DNA of 64,000 nucleotides, taken from the NCBI GenBank assembly GCA_963924555.1, contig OZ004595.1:1674001-1738000 (forward strand). Reading direction: 5' to 3'. The notes below the pieces were generated by a model, which was not told the origin of the DNA, did no database searches, and saw only the letters and a list, made by a program, of their open reading frames with translations. This document shows, piece by piece, positions 27,801 through 64,000 of this stretch. The translations under genes were made by a program, and so were the position numbers. Within the stretch, counting starts at the first letter, position 1. The number at the start of each line of letters is the position of its first letter. This DNA is from Crambe crambe (taxonomy: Eukaryota > Porifera > Demospongiae > Poecilosclerida > Crambeidae).

Positions 27801-28288
27801 CAAATTTAGATGCGGGTGGTTGACCAGAAACTATTTTATTGGAGTGGCCTAATGTTTCAACTTCACTCACTGAAAAAACCTCAAGGACTGAGGAACCATC
27901 AATGTTTAAGGATCTACACATAGTGCATCCCTAGTTATTCTGTTTAGTTTGTGGGTGTGGTTTAGTCGCCATCAGAATCACCATCAACTTATTGTACACT
28001 TTCCTGATAGCTACACAATCAACTAACCTGTTGAGGATAATTTGGAGCAGATACACTTGGTGGATAAGTGGCAGGCTGTCCTTGTGGAGCTGGAGGGTAT
28101 CCAGAAGGGGGTGGATAAGGGTAAGTAGTAGAAGAAGGAGGATAGGGATACTGTGAAGGTGGTGGTGGAGGGTAAGATGAAGCTTGTGGAGGATATGGCA
28201 AACTCTGGTGCTGTTGAGGATACTGTCCTGGAGGTGGCTGGTAGAGTTTTCCCTCCTCAGGCACAGGAGCTGGAGGAGGGTATGCCAT
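24870..28288 (-). CDS. Pro/Tyr-rich small protein with Lys/His-rich and Ser/Asp tail, 4 exons, 201 aa
   Basis: Exons: 28028-28288, 26923-27048, 26764-26868, 24870-24983; all phase 0, ending in TAG. Residues 1-129 are low-complexity P/Y/Q/S (start MAYPPPAPVPEEGKLYQPPP), an XYPPX-type segment. Residues 130-164 are very basic (HHKKQKKLKKSKEKKHKHK). The end is K-rich, then SSSSSSSDSSSDSD. No globular domain is recognised and no signal peptide is present, so it is cytosolic or nuclear; the basic patch could act as a nuclear signal. The 1.8-kb intron 24984-26763 has been invaded by two DNA transposons. The third exon's acceptor was chosen because CCTAG|GTGGTG keeps the frame. Confidence 0.7.
25026..25223 (+). 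pseudogene. Possible non-LTR retrotransposon RT fragment
   Basis: A 65-codon frame contains TATTYGSEAWLNREVEV, resembling the YGSEtW segment after the catalytic core of LINE reverse transcriptases. It is short, without a conserved context, and lies in the last intron of the Pro-rich gene. Confidence 0.3.
25373..25524. mobile_element. 152-bp Tc1/mariner-type MITE
   Basis: Ends CAGTTGATTTAGTAAAACTT and the inverse AAGTCTTATTAAATCAACTG, with TA on both sides (25371-25372, 25525-25526). The CAGT end and TA duplication fit Tc1/mariner. Non-coding. Confidence 0.75.
25603..25917 (+). CDS. Unidentified frame inside the Tc1 element
   Basis: 104 codons, opposite in strand to the transposase, with PGPHQPAYSPVQPPVNPTPA then LDLKVLSPMNKKDYRMFVLR and a TAA-free run to TGA. 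It looks like an N-terminal fragment of another protein. I do not recognise it. It may be cargo captured between the element's ends. Confidence 0.35.
   Translation: MINHHCGFGHSTSRSKYNFGFLPMANFNYFWSGPIPGPHQPAYSPVQPPVNPTPASTVTEHVNLDLKVLSPMNKKDYRMFVLRHVSTEIDSPCKFSDEIIRHIR
25996..26526 (-). pseudogene. Truncated Tc1/IS630-type transposase
   Basis: 176 codons from MPRAYSEDLRWRSVW. An N-terminal helix-turn-helix (NCSEIAHHLFMCEKSVHRYL) is followed by a second HTH with GPDRMLSEFEQFTILQTL, then the start of the DDE core, MLMWLDETGSDRR, with the first catalytic Asp. The frame stops soon after YSLRGMSP, so the remaining two catalytic acidic residues are absent. The protein cannot be active by itself. 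Confidence 0.8.
27519..27545. repeat. (ATT)n microsatellite
   Basis: About nine ATT units in intron 1 of the Pro-rich gene (27049-28027). I see nothing else in that intron. Confidence 0.85.
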
Positions 28289-28336
28289 TCTTGACCTTGC
28301 GCGCGATACACACCCACTATACTGATGTCGTCACGA

Positions 28337-28365
28337 GACGTCATGTCCGTATGTGCGCATGCGCA
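28337..28365. promoter_or_regulatory. CRE half-palindrome and perfect NRF1 palindrome upstream of the Pro-rich gene
   Basis: GACGTCA at 28337-28343 and TGCGCATGCGCA at 28354-28365, the latter an exact YGCGCATGCGCR match. They lie 50-77 bp upstream of the ATG at 28288. The local sequence is unusually CpG-rich for this window (28300-28420), consistent with a housekeeping promoter. Confidence 0.55.
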
Positions 28366-28429
28366 CAATGCTATCGCGTGCACGTGATTGAGTCCGTACA
28401 CGCGCGCGCGGGCACAATGATGGCATCAT

Positions 28430-29672
28430 TACTTCTATTCTGTAAGCATGACTTCCCGGGAAAAATTTTTAAAATTTTTTAGATCGCATCTAGCCTAGGG
28501 TTGAAGGAAAGTGATCACAACTTCGATATGTCATTTTTTATTGCATGCAATACACCATGCTCACTCTATCACAGTCTGTCATACATACATACTTATTAGC
28601 TAGCTATGTGTTGGTTAATAATTTGATGTACACCACCTACCTGGTACAAGCTATTCTCTTCGAAGTGAGAAACCACATCTTATTCAGTAACGGGACTCCT
28701 TAAATGTGATTTATTTTGCAATTACAGGAGTTTATAACATTATCAAAAATAATCCCAAATCTCTTTGGCACAGGGCCCCCCTTAAATGCCTAAATCGTAT
28801 GCCTCACATGCTGCTTCCTCCAGGTAGCACCCAGATATACCCCCAATCACATTTCCATCTGAATAAATAATTTAGCTACGCCCTATGGTGCCATGGTATA
28901 GTAATACCTTCTGCATATATCTTCACACTCAGTAGCTATAATAACTACTAGTATAATAATTCTGAGCCAGGGTCCCCCTAAATTTTATGTAAACAATTGA
29001 ATTGGCAAGCACAACTATCTATGTGATATTTGTGGTGTTGGGCCCCTAAACCAAATCATTTCTATAATTATGATGTGCCAATGTTGCTGTATGTAGCCTA
29101 GAGCTTGCCTATTCCTTATGCTCTGGCTATATATTCCTAAAATTAAATTACGCTGAACTTATTTCCCTGAATCTTTCCCATGTAGCTACTGTGTATACTG
29201 ATACGTATACACCCTGAACCCAAGTTGCACTTGGCTAGCGCTCCCATGATAACTATACTTTACTTTGTATGCGATCAGCCTACTATAGTTGCTTCAGAAT
29301 CTGTTGTTAGCATCATCATTGCAGCAGCTGCATTATTGCATGATGTTATGTCTCGTCATGGAATACCCATCACATGAATGATATAATCAGGTAGTCATTT
29401 CAACTATGATTAATATCCAAGAGTTCCAATTAACATACTTCATACACACCACTAAAAGTGGGTGTGTAAAGTGGGTGTGTCACCAGTTAATACTATTCAT
29501 CAATCCTTGGTAGCTAATATCTACTTGTCACCTCATTATACTGGCAGTTGCACTGCAACAAATAGTTGTAGGCACTTCTTTTTGAGTTTTTCTGCTATAC
29601 AAAGTTATATTTTACTAACTGTGGCAAGTAGCTGGACCAAATACTGAAGAAAAGTACCCTTCCAGGTTCATA
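28430..29672. promoter_or_regulatory. Divergent upstream region between the Pro-rich gene and SRCR gene B
   Basis: 1.2 kb of AT-rich, non-coding sequence. No open frame has support, no TATA box is clear next to the gene B start, and no repeat stands out. Confidence 0.35.
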
Positions 29673-63767
<34,095 letters not shown>

Positions 63768-63869
63768 GTAAGAGTGATACCTTCAAAGAGTAAGAAAAAG
63801 CAACAACCCAAAAAACCATTCATTTCATGGAGCGATTGTAACTAAAGCTTAAGTGTGTTGCATTGACAG

Positions 63870-63895
63870 GCATACTGGAGGGAAACTCTTTGTGA
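63870..63895 (+). CDS. Possible terminal exon of gene B
   Basis: After the donor at 63768, the next good acceptor (CATTGACAG) opens the phase-1 frame GILEGNSL followed by TGA at 63893-63895. This would end the protein as secreted. The rest of the window is too short to exclude further exons encoding a membrane segment. Confidence 0.3.
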
Positions 63896-64000
63896 CATTA
63901 GTTTCAGAGTATTAACTGCAATGGCATTGGTTTTAGTGTATAGCATGATGCCTGCAATAATCATAGTGTACCTATGTACAGATTACCTATAGCTAACTAG

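Noticed and set aside
28153-28482. Plus-strand frame across the Pro-rich gene start
   Set aside because: Antisense to a well-supported exon and rich in biased codons; no homology seen.

Overview
The window reads as metazoan nuclear DNA, most likely from a sponge (demosponge). The reasons are very large arrays of scavenger receptor cysteine-rich (SRCR) half-domains, a secreted somatomedin B/Ig/Calx-beta protein, short AT-rich introns with GT-AG borders, and a strong excess of the word TAGCTAGC in non-coding DNA. Species cannot be fixed from sequence alone. I found no tRNA, rRNA, CRISPR or prokaryotic signal.

Layout. (1) 1-5141, minus strand: SRCR gene A, with a signal-peptide exon and 10.5 SRCR domains in 17 visible exons, running off the left edge. 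(2) 5393-12743, minus: a complete 8-exon, 277-aa LAMP-like lysosomal membrane protein with repeat-rich introns. (3) 13759-16129, plus: a complete 12-exon, 293-aa gene with an MGCGASKS N-terminus and a stathmin-like helix (STMND1-like). (4) 16328-23419, minus: a complete 14-exon, 834-aa secreted protein with signal peptide, somatomedin B domain, two Ig-like domains, three Calx-beta domains and two further beta-sandwich-like repeats. (5) 24870-28288, minus: a 4-exon, 201-aa Pro/Tyr-rich protein with a Lys/His-rich and Ser/Asp-rich tail. Its last intron carries a MITE and, 10 bp away, a rearranged Tc1/mariner element. (6) 29673-63767, plus: giant SRCR gene B, with one signal-peptide exon and 82 exons encoding 46 SRCR domains (about 5,030 residues), reaching almost to the right edge. 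A short terminal exon at 63870-63895 is possible.

Genes A and B are head-to-head paralogues. Each starts with a 64-nt signal exon ending in phase 1. Both have fused exons (second half of one domain plus first half of the next) near the N-terminus. They share near-identical intron sequence on opposite strands. Every SRCR intron is phase 1, so any exon can be added or skipped in frame. The linked Calx-beta/Ig/SMB gene makes this a plausible sponge recognition, adhesion or immune locus. That functional reading is inference.

Non-coding DNA holds several unexplained but well-delimited elements: a MULE-type MITE with a 9-bp target duplication, a Harbinger-like MITE, hAT-like and TA-flanked MITEs, 57-bp, 173-bp and 24-bp tandem repeats, long polypurine tracts, three poly-G runs of at least 21 on the sense strand of gene B, and NRF1-type palindromes upstream of two genes.
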